In this document: positions 50,688 to 61,200 of the stretch, piece after piece
Numbering within the stretch: the first letter of the stretch is position 1
Layout: each line of letters starts with the position of its first letter
Source of the DNA: Rhizophagus clarus
Taxonomy: Eukaryota > Glomeromycota > Glomeromycetes > Glomerales > Glomeraceae
Length of the DNA stretch: 64,000 bases
Reading direction: 5' to 3'
NCBI GenBank assembly: GCA_015698045.1
Contig: BLAL01000012.1
Span: 1,984,001 to 2,048,000 of the forward strand
Program-made: the position numbers and the translations under genes
The notes under the pieces: generated by a model
Seen by the model: only the letters and a program-made list of their open reading frames with translations
What the model was told of the DNA's origin: nothing
The model's database searches: none

Positions 50688-50841
50688 CAGAGACCTGATT
50701 TATTCCGATATACAGTACATGATAAAAAATTTGCAATAATGTTCCCTTTAAATTGTCATAAAATTTCCATTTTATTCCATTAGACGGCAAAAATTCCGCT
50801 TTATGCATTTATTATGAAAATGGAATATTTCCGGGTCTCTG
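50688..50841. mobile_element. 154-bp MITE with CAGAGACC ends
   Basis: Left end CAGAGACCTGATTTATTCC; right end in reverse CAGAGACCCGGAAATATTCC. Possible imperfect 8-bp flanks (GCGCTGAA / GTGCTGAT) would suit an old hAT-type insertion. No coding capacity. Confidence 0.55.
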
Positions 50842-51293
50842 GTGCTGATCATTTGTGTTGATCATTTTTTAAGCCAATTTGTTCTTATAATTTTAATATT
50901 TTTTTACCAATTTTTTTTTTTTATTAAATATTTAGTATAATAATATTTAAGGTTTATAAACCCGGTAACTTTTTTTTAATCAGAAAACTGCTACAAAAAA
51001 AATACACAAAAGAAAAATAGGAATCACAGTGAAGTTTCCATAATGAAAGTTTTCTCTTTTATTGTAAATTTATTTAGGTGATAAAGCATTTGTGAATATT
51101 TATCCCATATTTTGCATAAATTTATCATATTAGAGTAAGTTTTATCATATAAAATGATAATAAAAAATTTTTTTTTCTTCAATAATAGATAAATATATTT
51201 ACTTGGTTGAATTCTTTTTTAATTAATATACACAATTTTTACATATAGGATCCTATATTATCATGAACGGTTTAATTATTCCTGCGCGGGCTA

Positions 51294-51534
51294 AACTACC
51301 CTAGCGTTACCAAGAAAAAAAGCACTGGTCGGCCGGCGTTATGCGGAATTATGCAGTGACACGTGAAAAGTGCGGTGACAATTAATGTGTGAAGAATAAG
51401 GTTTTACTAATTGAAAAAAAATTGTCCCTCAGATACTTATAAACAATGAAGACGCGGCAGGGTGTGACGGGTGTGATGCATTTTTTCATAGTCACGTGAC
51501 CAGTGCTTGTTTTCTTGGTAACGCTAGGGTAAAT
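51294..51534. mobile_element. 241-bp MITE, 9-bp target duplication, empty site present in the window
   Basis: Termini TACCCTAGCGTTACCAAG and, in reverse, the same sequence, followed by facing AGCACTGGTC blocks. The nonamer CGCGGGCTA occurs at 51285-51293 and 51535-51543. The homologous repeat copy near 54595 has a single GCGCGGGCTATG there, i.e. the uninterrupted site. A 9-bp duplication fits Mutator-like elements. The interior is relatively GC-rich and non-coding. Confidence 0.85.
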
Positions 51535-51606
51535 CGCGGGCTATCAAAATTATGTATTTTTATTGGTTAGTATCACTTGATTGCCGATCATTGTGGTTCA
51601 TAATGG

Positions 51607-51926
51607 GCCTGTTCAATTCTGGTCGTTCGGATTTTTGAACGGGTTTTGACTTCTGAGTTGATAAACATTGGATGACGAAATTATTCCACCTTATCGACAA
51701 CCCGTACTTTCCGTTCAAAAAAAATGTAGAACTATTTTGATCGCTTTTTTTAGTATGTCTATCTGGTACCCAATAAAGTTCAATATGCATCTTTAAAATT
51801 TTAATAAACTTTAAATATTTTATTACACGAAAAATAATATAAAGTACCCAATTGTTATTTTGATCACATGTTAGGATTGGTCAATGGATTTTGATCAAAA
51901 ACCCGAACAATCAGAATTGAACAGGC
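51607..51926. mobile_element. ~320-bp MITE with GCCTGTTCAATTCTG ends
   Basis: Left end GCCTGTTCAATTCTGGTCG; right end in reverse GCCTGTTCAATTCTGATTG. Flanking ATAATG is present on both sides (51600-51605 and 51927-51932). The homologous unit in the right arm has a single CATAATGA at the matching place (near 60600, read in reverse), so this is also an insertion with a recognisable empty site. Exact duplication length is 6-7 bp. No coding capacity. Confidence 0.75.
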
Positions 51927-53409
51927 ATAATGAAACCCATAACGTAGAAAACAAATATTAAAAAAAAAAAATTACCCAATTATGGTTATAAGAAAGGAAA
52001 GTTCTGAGAGAATTTTTAATTAATTTTGTAAAATAACTAAAAAATCGATTCTTAGCTTAAACAGTTGAACTAAGCTGAGAAAAATTACATATAAATTATT
52101 TATGTCGAATAAACCCCTGGACTTTAAGCTTTCAAACTATGTTGAACTTTGCATTTTTTTTTTCATTGCATTACCAATAAATACGTCAAATTTAATTTTT
52201 TTTCGTCACACACTGTATTTCTTGCCATTAAAAGATCATGCAATCGGAATTTAGCGGGTAGGAGGATATTTACTAAAGAAAGAGTAATTAGAGGTGTCAA
52301 ATATGTGTCAAAAAAAAAAACGTTAAAGGGTTTATTGCATATTTTGGGGTAATGGAATTAAACTAATGTGATGAATATATATTTGCGCATTTCGAAAAAA
52401 AAAATCTCAGAATTACTTATAAAAAAATGAAAAGAGGAGAGTGTGATGCGGGTGACAAATATTTTGCTATGATCACATAGTAGTGACATATTTTATGGTG
52501 ATGCGGGAGAAGATATATACCCTTATTTTAAAACTTGACTCTGTTCAATAATGAAAATATCGACGAATCTAACTAAATTTATGCCAAGAAAATTTTTTCA
52601 AATATTTAATCACGCGTTTTGTTAATATAAACAGGTGAAACTTGCATAATAATAGGTAAGCGTTGTGCATTATTTCATTTTACAAAAATTTAAGGAAATA
52701 AATTAATTATAACAGTGATTTTTTAAGGATAATAAAATATACAATGTTTTTAATTATACATATAAAGAAAATAAATATAAAATATTATATAAATAAAAAT
52801 AAATTCTATAATAATAACTAATAAAATAAAGAGTTTATCTTCACAGAAACGCCAACAATGTTGAACAGATTACAAAATTTTTTAAGGAACGATAATAAAT
52901 TAATAATGGGCGTAAAACCAACCAAACATTTAAGCAATGCCCCGATTTAACGCGTTCCCTTATGTTTTCTATTTGAAATATACATAACGGATATAGTACT
53001 ATAAATAATATATACTATGTAAAGCAAATAATTATATTCATTAATACGTGTAAATGAAATATTTTAATATCTATGATACGCTTTGTTACGTGCAACATAA
53101 ACAAAGGTGGTGTTCATATTGGCTGCTAAAACTCGAGCGAATAAATGGATCAAGATTTATTTTCATGGAAAACGCCAACAGAGTTAGATTATTTCATTTT
53201 ATAAAAATTCGTTTTAAGGAATGAACCATAGGCGCAAAAACAATTAAGCAATGACCCGATTTTAACACGTTCCTTACATTTTTCTGTTTTGAACTAGCCT
53301 CGCTTTTTACTATGATTGTATGTGGTGTATATATATTCGGATCTTATTTTAGCTTAGTCATTTTATTATCTATGTGTAGTTTTGTGCAATGTTAAATATT
53401 TAAATATTG

Positions 53410-53417
53410 TATAAATA
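53410..53417 (+). promoter_or_regulatory. TATA box of the 55-aa ORF
   Basis: TATAAATA, 66 bp before the start codon and kept in the inverted copy (59137-59144 in reverse). Confidence 0.5.
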
Positions 53418-53482
53418 CGTCGTTTTTTTTGGAGTCTTTTTTTATATCCTCCCTAAACATACGCATACTATTTTTTTTAACA

Positions 53483-53650
53483 ATGCCTTCGCAAAAAAGA
53501 CAGAAACAACTAAGAAGACAAAGAATTATAAGAAGATATTTGCAACGTAATGTATCCATTAATAATGTTAATAATGGAAACACCGTCAGTAACCTTTCTC
53601 AACAACGTTTATTAATTACTCAATTTTTTAACGGATTCTCTTTTCGTTAA
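53483..53650 (+). CDS. small basic 55-aa ORF in the duplicated unit
   Basis: MPSQKRQKQLRRQRIIRRYL opens a strongly basic helix-like half; the rest is Asn/Gln-rich (VNNGNTVSNLSQQ) and ends ITQFFNGFSFR. The first residues (MPS, then polar Asn-rich) recall the duplicated small genes at 42936 and 49347, all of which sit behind a TATA box. The inverted copy has a stop at codon 12. With only one intact copy and no homologue known to me, coding status is a guess. A short nucleic-acid-binding peptide is one reading of the composition. Confidence 0.4.
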   Translation: MPSQKRQKQLRRQRIIRRYLQRNVSINNVNNGNTVSNLSQQRLLITQFFNGFSFR

Positions 53651-54984
53651 CCTTGACGAATTATGGTCAATTAAAAAAAAAGAAAATAATGAGAAATCCA
53701 TTGATCAGAAATTTTACTGTACAATACTTGGATTACTTTATTTATTATTCTCTGTAAAATTAGTTCTTTTCGAAAATCTTGTATTATGCATTATCTTATC
53801 TTCCCTTAAATTTTACTTATTCCTTCCATTATAACAACACCGATTTATTATAAGATATTCTATTTTCTTTTTTTTTTTACCAATATATAATAATATATAA
53901 CGATCACCTAAATTTATGAATATGATACACCTAATAAGACAATGCTGATCATTTTTTCAAAATTAGGATAAAATTTAATAAATATGTATGGACAAAATAA
54001 ATTATAAGGATTTATTTTTATAATGATCATGCATGCTTTTCTTAATATCTTAAATGAAACTAAGAAATTCAAGGGTAGATAAATTTTCAGTTATCAATCC
54101 TTAAATAATACAAACATAGTAATTCTTTATTTATTATACTATAATTTATTATATAATTTATTATACCGTATCATTTATTATATAATTTATTTTACAACAT
54201 GAAATTTATTATTATTAAAAGTTACAAATTATTAACGTTAAAATTATTTTTTACATGTACGATTCCTTCCTCAATAACTAATAATTGAAATAAAATAAGT
54301 AAGAAAATAGATTCAATAAATAAAAAAATGTACAGTATACGTAACCAAAATTGTTTTAAGATAACTCGAGTGACGTAATCAATATTATAATAAATTTTTT
54401 TTTTCAATAATAGATAAATATATCTACTTGGTTGAATTCTTTTATTTATTAAACAAATTTTATACGGTATATAGGATCTATATATTATCATGAACGGTTT
54501 AATTATAATCAAAAGATCCCTGAGTTTAATTTATTTTTTTTTTTTTTTTTAAAATAAAACGCTTTTGTACTCAATTGTAACTATGATCTGATTGGCGCGG
54601 GCTATGTTTAATTAAAATTTTAAAATTTTTCGATTCTATATATAAAATTATTGGACGATTGCCGCCGATCATTGTTGTTTGTGTTTGATGATCATGCTTC
54701 ACCTCATTTCGTAATGAGAAGAAACCAAATATTAAAAAAAAAAATTACCCAATTATGGTTATAAGAATTCTGAGAGAATTTTTAATTAATTTTGTAAAAT
54801 AACTAAAAAATCGATTCTTAGCTTAAACAGTTGAACTAAGCTGAGAAAAATTACAAGTAAATTATTTATTTCGAATAAACCCCTGGACTTTAAGCTTTCA
54901 AACTATGTTGAACTTTTGAATTTTTTTTTTTTTTTCATTGCATTACCAATAAATACGTCAAATTTAATTTTTTTTCGTCACGCA

Positions 54985-55245
54985 CTGTATTTCTTGCCAT
55001 TAAAAGATCATCCAATCGGAATTTAGCGGGTAGGAGGATATTTACTAAAGAAAGAGTAATTAGAGGTGTCAAATATGTGTCAAAAAAAACGTTAAAGGGC
55101 TTATTGCATATTTTGGGGTTTCATAAATTTTCCATTTATATTAATTTCCTATAAACAGCGGCTATTCTGTGTATCTTTGTGTAATTTACGTACCTTGCCG
55201 ATCTATATCCCGGCCGAAATGGGTTTTTTTTATTTCCAAAGTCTT

Positions 55246-55280
<35 letters not shown>

Positions 55281-57585
55281 TAAATAATTATCTATTTATT
55301 GCAATTTTACTATAATTTTCTTTAATTGGTGGCGTTCAGAAATAAAAGAAAGAAAATTTTTTTTTTTCCTATTTAATATTTTTTTAAAAAAAAAAAAATT
55401 TTTTTTTGATTACCAAGCTTTATAAAGTTCGGATTTTGTTTTAAAAAGTCTTATAACCCTAAAAAAGCTCGATCCTTCTACTCTACAAAAATTAAAATGA
55501 GTTATCATCTAAAAAAAACACTTTGTGATATAGAAAAGGAAATCATCCGATTCTGTTTAAAGTTTATATTTTAATTTAAAATTTTAATTAAACTATAATC
55601 GAATGCCGTGATTACCGTGATTTTCAGGTCTCATACTCTTATCACTGATCAAAAAAAAAAAAAAAATCACAGTTCAATCTATTTTTCCTATTTATCTCAC
55701 AAATCATCATGTAAGTGAACAAAATTATCACTCAAATTAACTTAAAATATTCAAATTAAATAAAATCATGCGTGAAATAAAAAAAAATTTCGCATTACAT
55801 ACTAATGAAAATGACTTAAATATTACATTATTTGCATTTAATATTTGTATATTTATTTATATTATTTTAGTTTAGTTAAATGTATACAACAAAAATCTTA
55901 TTTTATTTGATAGTTACCCGATCCAATATAACGAAAACACTAAAACGAAATATTTCCTTACGTAATTATTCAAATATGGAAGACAGTAAGTTATTTTTAT
56001 CCATTGAATAATTCTTTTTCTGATCTAACTAATAACAAATCTGTTGATTTTTAATATTCATTTAACCTTGAATATTGAACTCGTATGTCATTCAATCGGA
56101 ATCTAAATCCGAAGTTAACGGAACTGCTTTTAACGGAATTGATTAATACTCCTTAAATTTACATACTTTATATGGTAAAGAATATTTTCTCTTTAAACTT
56201 TATTTTTATTCGCGTTTATTATTTAAACGCGCAATTATCACATCAAGTACAGTACATCAAGTTTATCAGTTTAAAGTTAAACATTGTAAACAGATGAAAC
56301 TTTGATAACCTTCCATCATATAATCAGTCTGTTTTCTTTTTTGGTAAGATAATGATATATTAATACAACAATATTTATATTTTTATTTACACCAATCTTT
56401 TTACAAGACCGAATATATTATATGTTAATTATTAATTGATTAATGCGACACGTTCAATCAACAATTTCATATGATCACGATTAAGCTCGATCCAATATTA
56501 TAAATTTTACAAAAAAAGAAATCGCCCAATCAAGAAGCCGATCACAAAACGGGAATTGATACGAAATCTAAACAAGTTTGAAATATTCGATAAATAAATA
56601 AAAAAAAAAAAAGTTCCATTCTTTTTCTCCCGGGTTTATTAACTAAGAAAGGTCTTTTTTTTTCTTTAAAAAAAATAGATAAAGTGCCATAGTAATTATT
56701 AATTATTAAATCTGAATTATCTAAATCTATTAGTTTTTAAGAGATACAGATTTGTAATCATGATCATGAATCCGAGTGGTTGTGAAGATTTAATAATATT
56801 ATAATATAGTTTTAATTAGTAATATGTACGATGATAACGGCTAAAGGCGAAATTTTTAATTAATTTTTGATTGTTGTACATGATTGCGCTCCCAATTTTA
56901 AATTTATTATTTATTACAATTCATACATCATCCTTATCTTCGTTTTATCTATTATAATTATATATTGCCAGAATTATACATAATACTAAAAATAAATAAA
57001 TAAAATCACAAATAATATATGTTCTTGGGGTCCCTTTTTGGAGAAGTAATATGCAATGTGGCAAAAATCTATTGCCAACAAAAAATCGAAATAATAATTA
57101 TTGTTTATAGAACAATGTTAAATATGCTTGTTTCCCTTAATAAGTACACAGCAACTGCATTATTAATGCATTATAGTTATAATAGTAACTGCATAGTGAA
57201 AATGTGGTAAATATGCAGTTACTGCATATTATGGAAAATAAAACTTCTCTAATACATGTTTGTGTCGTAATAAACCACCGAAAAATTTTTTTACCATGTC
57301 TTGTATCACTACCAATTTTGTTATAAGAAAAGAATTGTTATTATACGTCATTCTATTATTGTATAAATTGCAACTGAACATAAAAGCAACATACCAATTT
57401 TTTTCTGCCCACTTTCCTTCTTTCATTCATCTCATTCACACATAATTTAGGATCTTTCTTTTTTTTCTTTTTGATAAAGAATACGAAAAGCAATTGAATG
57501 TCATAATTTATGTATTGATAACGCTACCATTTCCTTTTTCTCGTTCATTCATTCATTCACATTACTATATTATTCGCATGCACGA

Positions 57586-57617
<32 letters not shown>

Positions 57618-58520
57618 TGAAAGAATTCAATATACAATACATAATCATTGATTTGAATGTACTACCGTATTTAAATGAAATTATAATATGATCTGTGCCT
57701 ATTGTAATAAAAAGGAAATCATTGGCGCGAAATTAATGTAATAACATATGATAATACTATTTTTACTTTATATTCTCGAGTCCCAGATATATGATATTGA
57801 CCTCTTTTTCGGGCCACTATAAAAGCGATATTTACCGTTATACGACATTACACTATTAATTTAGTTAGTACTCCAACAGATAAATTATATTTTTTTAACG
57901 AGAATATTTTTAATATTTAGATTTGCAACCCATACTTTATTAAAATTGTAATAATAGTTTATTTTTATTATTTACATATATTTCAGTTAATAGATCACTT
58001 AAACTAAGAAAATGTGTTGGCGCAGTAATTACTTCGTTATATATATTTTATATATGTTATGCGCTATATCGTGACCAAGTCGAAATTTTATCATATTCGA
58101 AACATAAATATCTTGTAATACTATCTTATTTCCAAAATAATTACTCGTTATTTCCTTTAGTGAGATGCGCAACAATTAAGTTATATTTCTTAACTTTGCG
58201 TTCGCTTAAATATTGATTACGTCACTCGAGTTATTAAAACAATTTTGATTACGTATCGTTTTTTTATTTATTGAATCTATTTTCTTTCTTACTCTATTTC
58301 AATTATTAATTATTGAGGAAATAATCTGACAGCAATCGTACATGTAAAAAATAATTTTAACGTTAATAATTTGTAACTTTTAATAATAATAAATTTCATG
58401 TTAATACGGTATAATAAATTATATAATAAATTATAGTATAATAAATAAAGAATTACTATGTTTGTGTTATTTAAGGATTGATAACTGAAAATTTATCTAC
58501 CCTTGAATTTCTTAGTTTCA
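54985..58520 (+). repeat. large segmental repeat, copy C (internally deleted)
   Basis: Follows copy A from AAAGATCATCCAATCGG (55003) through TTTCATATGATCACGATTA (56464) to TTGGCGCAGTAATTACTT (58017). It then jumps to the part of copy A beginning near 37240 (TTCCTTTAGTGAGATGCGCA, 58154) and runs to CTTGAATTTCTTAGTTTCA (58502). About 2.4 kb of the copy A middle is missing. It lies between the two inverted arms. Confidence 0.75.
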
Positions 58521-61200
58521 TTTAAGATATTAAGAAAAGCATGCATGATTATTATAAAAATAAATCCTTATAATTTATTTTGTCCATATTTATTAAATTT
58601 TATCCTAATTTTGAAAAAATGATCAGCATCGTATTATTAGGTGTCATAAATTTAGGTGATCGTTATATTATTATATATTGGTAATAAAAAAAAAAAGAAA
58701 ATAGAATATCTTATAATAAATCGGTGTTGTTATAATGGAAGGATTAAGTAAAATTTAACGAAAGATAAGATAATGCATAATACAAGATTTTCGAAAAGAA
58801 CTAATTTTACAGAGAATAATAAATAAAGTAATCCAAGTATTGTACAGTAAAATTTCTGATCAATTATTTCTTTTTTTTTTTAATTGACCATAATTCGTCA
58901 AGGTTAACGAAAAGAGAATCCGTTAAAAAATTGAGTAATTAATAAACGTTGTTGAGAAAGGTTAGTGACAGTGTTTCCATTATTAACATTATTAATGGAT
59001 ACATTACGTTGAAAATATCTTCTTATAATTCTTTGTCAACTTAGTTGTTTCTGTCTTTTTTGCGAAGGCATTGTTAAAAAAAAATAGTATGCGTATGTTT
59101 AGGGAGATATAAAAAAAGACTCCAAAAAAAACGACGTATTTATACAATATTTAAATATTTAACATTGCACAAAACTACGTATAGATAATAAAATACTAAG
59201 CTAAAATAAGATCCGAATATATATACACCACATACAATCATAGTAAAAAGCGAGGCTAGTTCAAAACAGAAAAATGTAAGGAACGTGTTAAAATCGGGGC
59301 ATTGCTTAATTGTTTTTGCGCCTATGGTTCATTCCTTAAAACGAATTTTTATAAAATGAAATAATCTAACTCTGTTGGTGTTTTCCATAAAAATAAATCT
59401 TGATCCATTTATTCGCTCGAGTTTTAGCAGCCAATATGAACACCACTTTGTTTATGTTGCACGTAACAAAGCGTATCATAGATATTAAAATATTTCATTT
59501 ACACGTATTAATGAATATAATTATTTACTTTACATATATATTATTTATAGTACTATATCTGTTATGTATATTTCAAATAGAAAACGTAAGGGAGCGCGTT
59601 AAATCGGGGCATTGCTTAAATGTTTGGTTGGTTTTACTCTCATTATTAATTTATTATCGTTCCTTAAAAAATTTTGTAATCTGTTCAACACTGTTGGCGT
59701 TTCTGTGAAGATAAACTCTTTATTTTATTAGTTATTATTATAGAATTTATTTTTATTTATATAATATTTTATATTTATTTTCTTTATATGTATAATTAAA
59801 ACATTGTACATTTTATTATCCTTAAAAATCATTGTTATAATTAATTTATTTCCTTAAATTTTTGTAAAATGAAATAATGCACAACACTTCCTATTATTAT
59901 GCAAGTTTCACCTGTTTATATTAACAAAACGCGTGATTAAATATTTGAAAAAATTTTCTTGGCATAAATTTAGTTAGATTCGTCGATATTTTCATTATTG
60001 AACAGAGTCAAGTTTTTAAAATAAGGGTATATATCTTCTCCCGCATCACCATAAAATATGTCACTACCATGTGATCATAGCAAAATATTTGTCACCCGCA
60101 TCACACTCTCCTCTTTTCATTTTTTTATAAGTAATTCTGAGATTTTTTTTTTTTCGAAATGCGCAAATATATATTCATCACATTAGTTTAATTCCATTAC
60201 CCCAAAATATGCAATAAACCCTTTAACGTTTTTTTTTTTTGACACATATTTGACACCTCTAATTACTCTTTCTTTAGTAAATATCCTCCTACCCGCTAAA
60301 TTCCGATTGCATGATCTTTTAATGGCAAGAAATACAGTGTGTGACGAAAAAAAATTAAATTTGACGTATTTATCGGTAATGCAATGAAAAAAAAATGCAA
60401 AGTTCAACATAGTTTGAAAGCTTAAAGACCAGGGGTTTATTCGACATAAATAATTTACTTGTAATTTTTCTCAGCTTAGTTCAACTGTTTAAGCTAAGAA
60501 TCGATTTTTTAGTTATTTTACAAAATTAATTAAAAATTCTCTCAGAATTCTTATAACCATAATTGGGTAATTTTTTTTTTTAATATTTGGTTTCTTCTCA
60601 TTATGAAATGAGGTGAAGCATGATCATCAAACACAAACAACAATGATCGGCAATCGTCCAATAATTTTATATAGAATCGAAAAATTTTAATTAAACATAG
60701 CCCGCGCCAATCAGATCATAGTTACAATTGAGTACAAAAGCGTTTTATTTAAAAAAAAAAATAAATTAAATTAAACTCAGGGATCTTTTGATTATAATTA
60801 AACCGTTCATGATAATATATAGATCCTATATACTGTATAAAATTTGTTTAATAAATAAAAGAATTCAACCAAGTAGATATATTTATCTATTATTGAAAAA
60901 AAAAATTTATTATAATATTGATTACGTCACTCGAGTTATCTTAAAACAATTTTGGTTACGTATACTGTACATTTTTTTATTTATTGAATCTATTTTCTTA
61001 CTTATTTTATTTCAATTATTAGTTATTGAGGAAGGAATCGTACATGTAAAAAATAATTTTAACGTTAATAATTTGTAACTTTTAATGATAATAAATTTCA
61101 TGTTGTATAATAAATTATATAATAAATGATAGTATAATAAATAAAGAATACTATGTTTGTAATAATTTATTTTGTCCATATTTATTAAATTTTATCCTAA
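58250..61200 (-). repeat. right arm of the large inverted repeat
   Basis: Read in reverse, 60600-58570 matches 51960-53985, including the GCATATTTTGGGGTAATGGAAT junction (60192-60213). 61200-60600 matches 53970-54740. The arms are close to identical over kilobases, with scattered substitutions and homopolymer changes. Because of this, long chance frames recur in both arms (54222-54512 and 60788-61078). Confidence 0.82.
58904..59071 (-). pseudogene. inverted, nonsense-broken copy of the 55-aa ORF
   Basis: Same start (MPSQKRQKQL) and same tail as 53483-53650, but codons 11-12, AGA-AGA in the intact copy, read AGT-TGA, giving a stop at codon 12. The upstream TATA box and leader are preserved. 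Confidence 0.7.

Larger units (their letters stand above)
51180..54745 (+). repeat. tandem ~2.8-kb repeat units (left arm of the inverted cluster)
   Basis: 51180-51960 repeats 54405-54745 (GATAAATATAT.TACTTGGTTGAATTC, ATCATGAACGGTTTAATTAT, GCGCGGGCTA). 51960-52345 repeats 54745-55115. The period is thus about 2.79 kb, with at least two unit boundaries. The first unit end is lengthened by two transposon insertions (51294 and 51607). The segment 52346-53950, with the 55-codon ORF, is present once in this arm. Confidence 0.8.

Noticed and set aside
52149..52352. 67-codon plus-strand ORF repeated at 60183-60410 (-)
   Set aside because: It spans the start landmark of the segmental repeat and is broken in copies A, B and C; a by-product of the repeat.
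54222..54512. 96-codon minus-strand ORF, nearly identical to one at 60788-61078
   Set aside because: Conserved only because the two arms are recent duplicates; composition is Ile/Tyr/Leu-rich as expected from AT-rich DNA, and copies A and B of the same region do not keep the frame.
51960..55115. LTR retrotransposon with 365-bp direct repeats
   Set aside because: No gag/pol, no TG...CA ends, no primer-binding site or polypurine tract, and a further tandem unit boundary exists upstream; a tandem segmental duplication explains it better.
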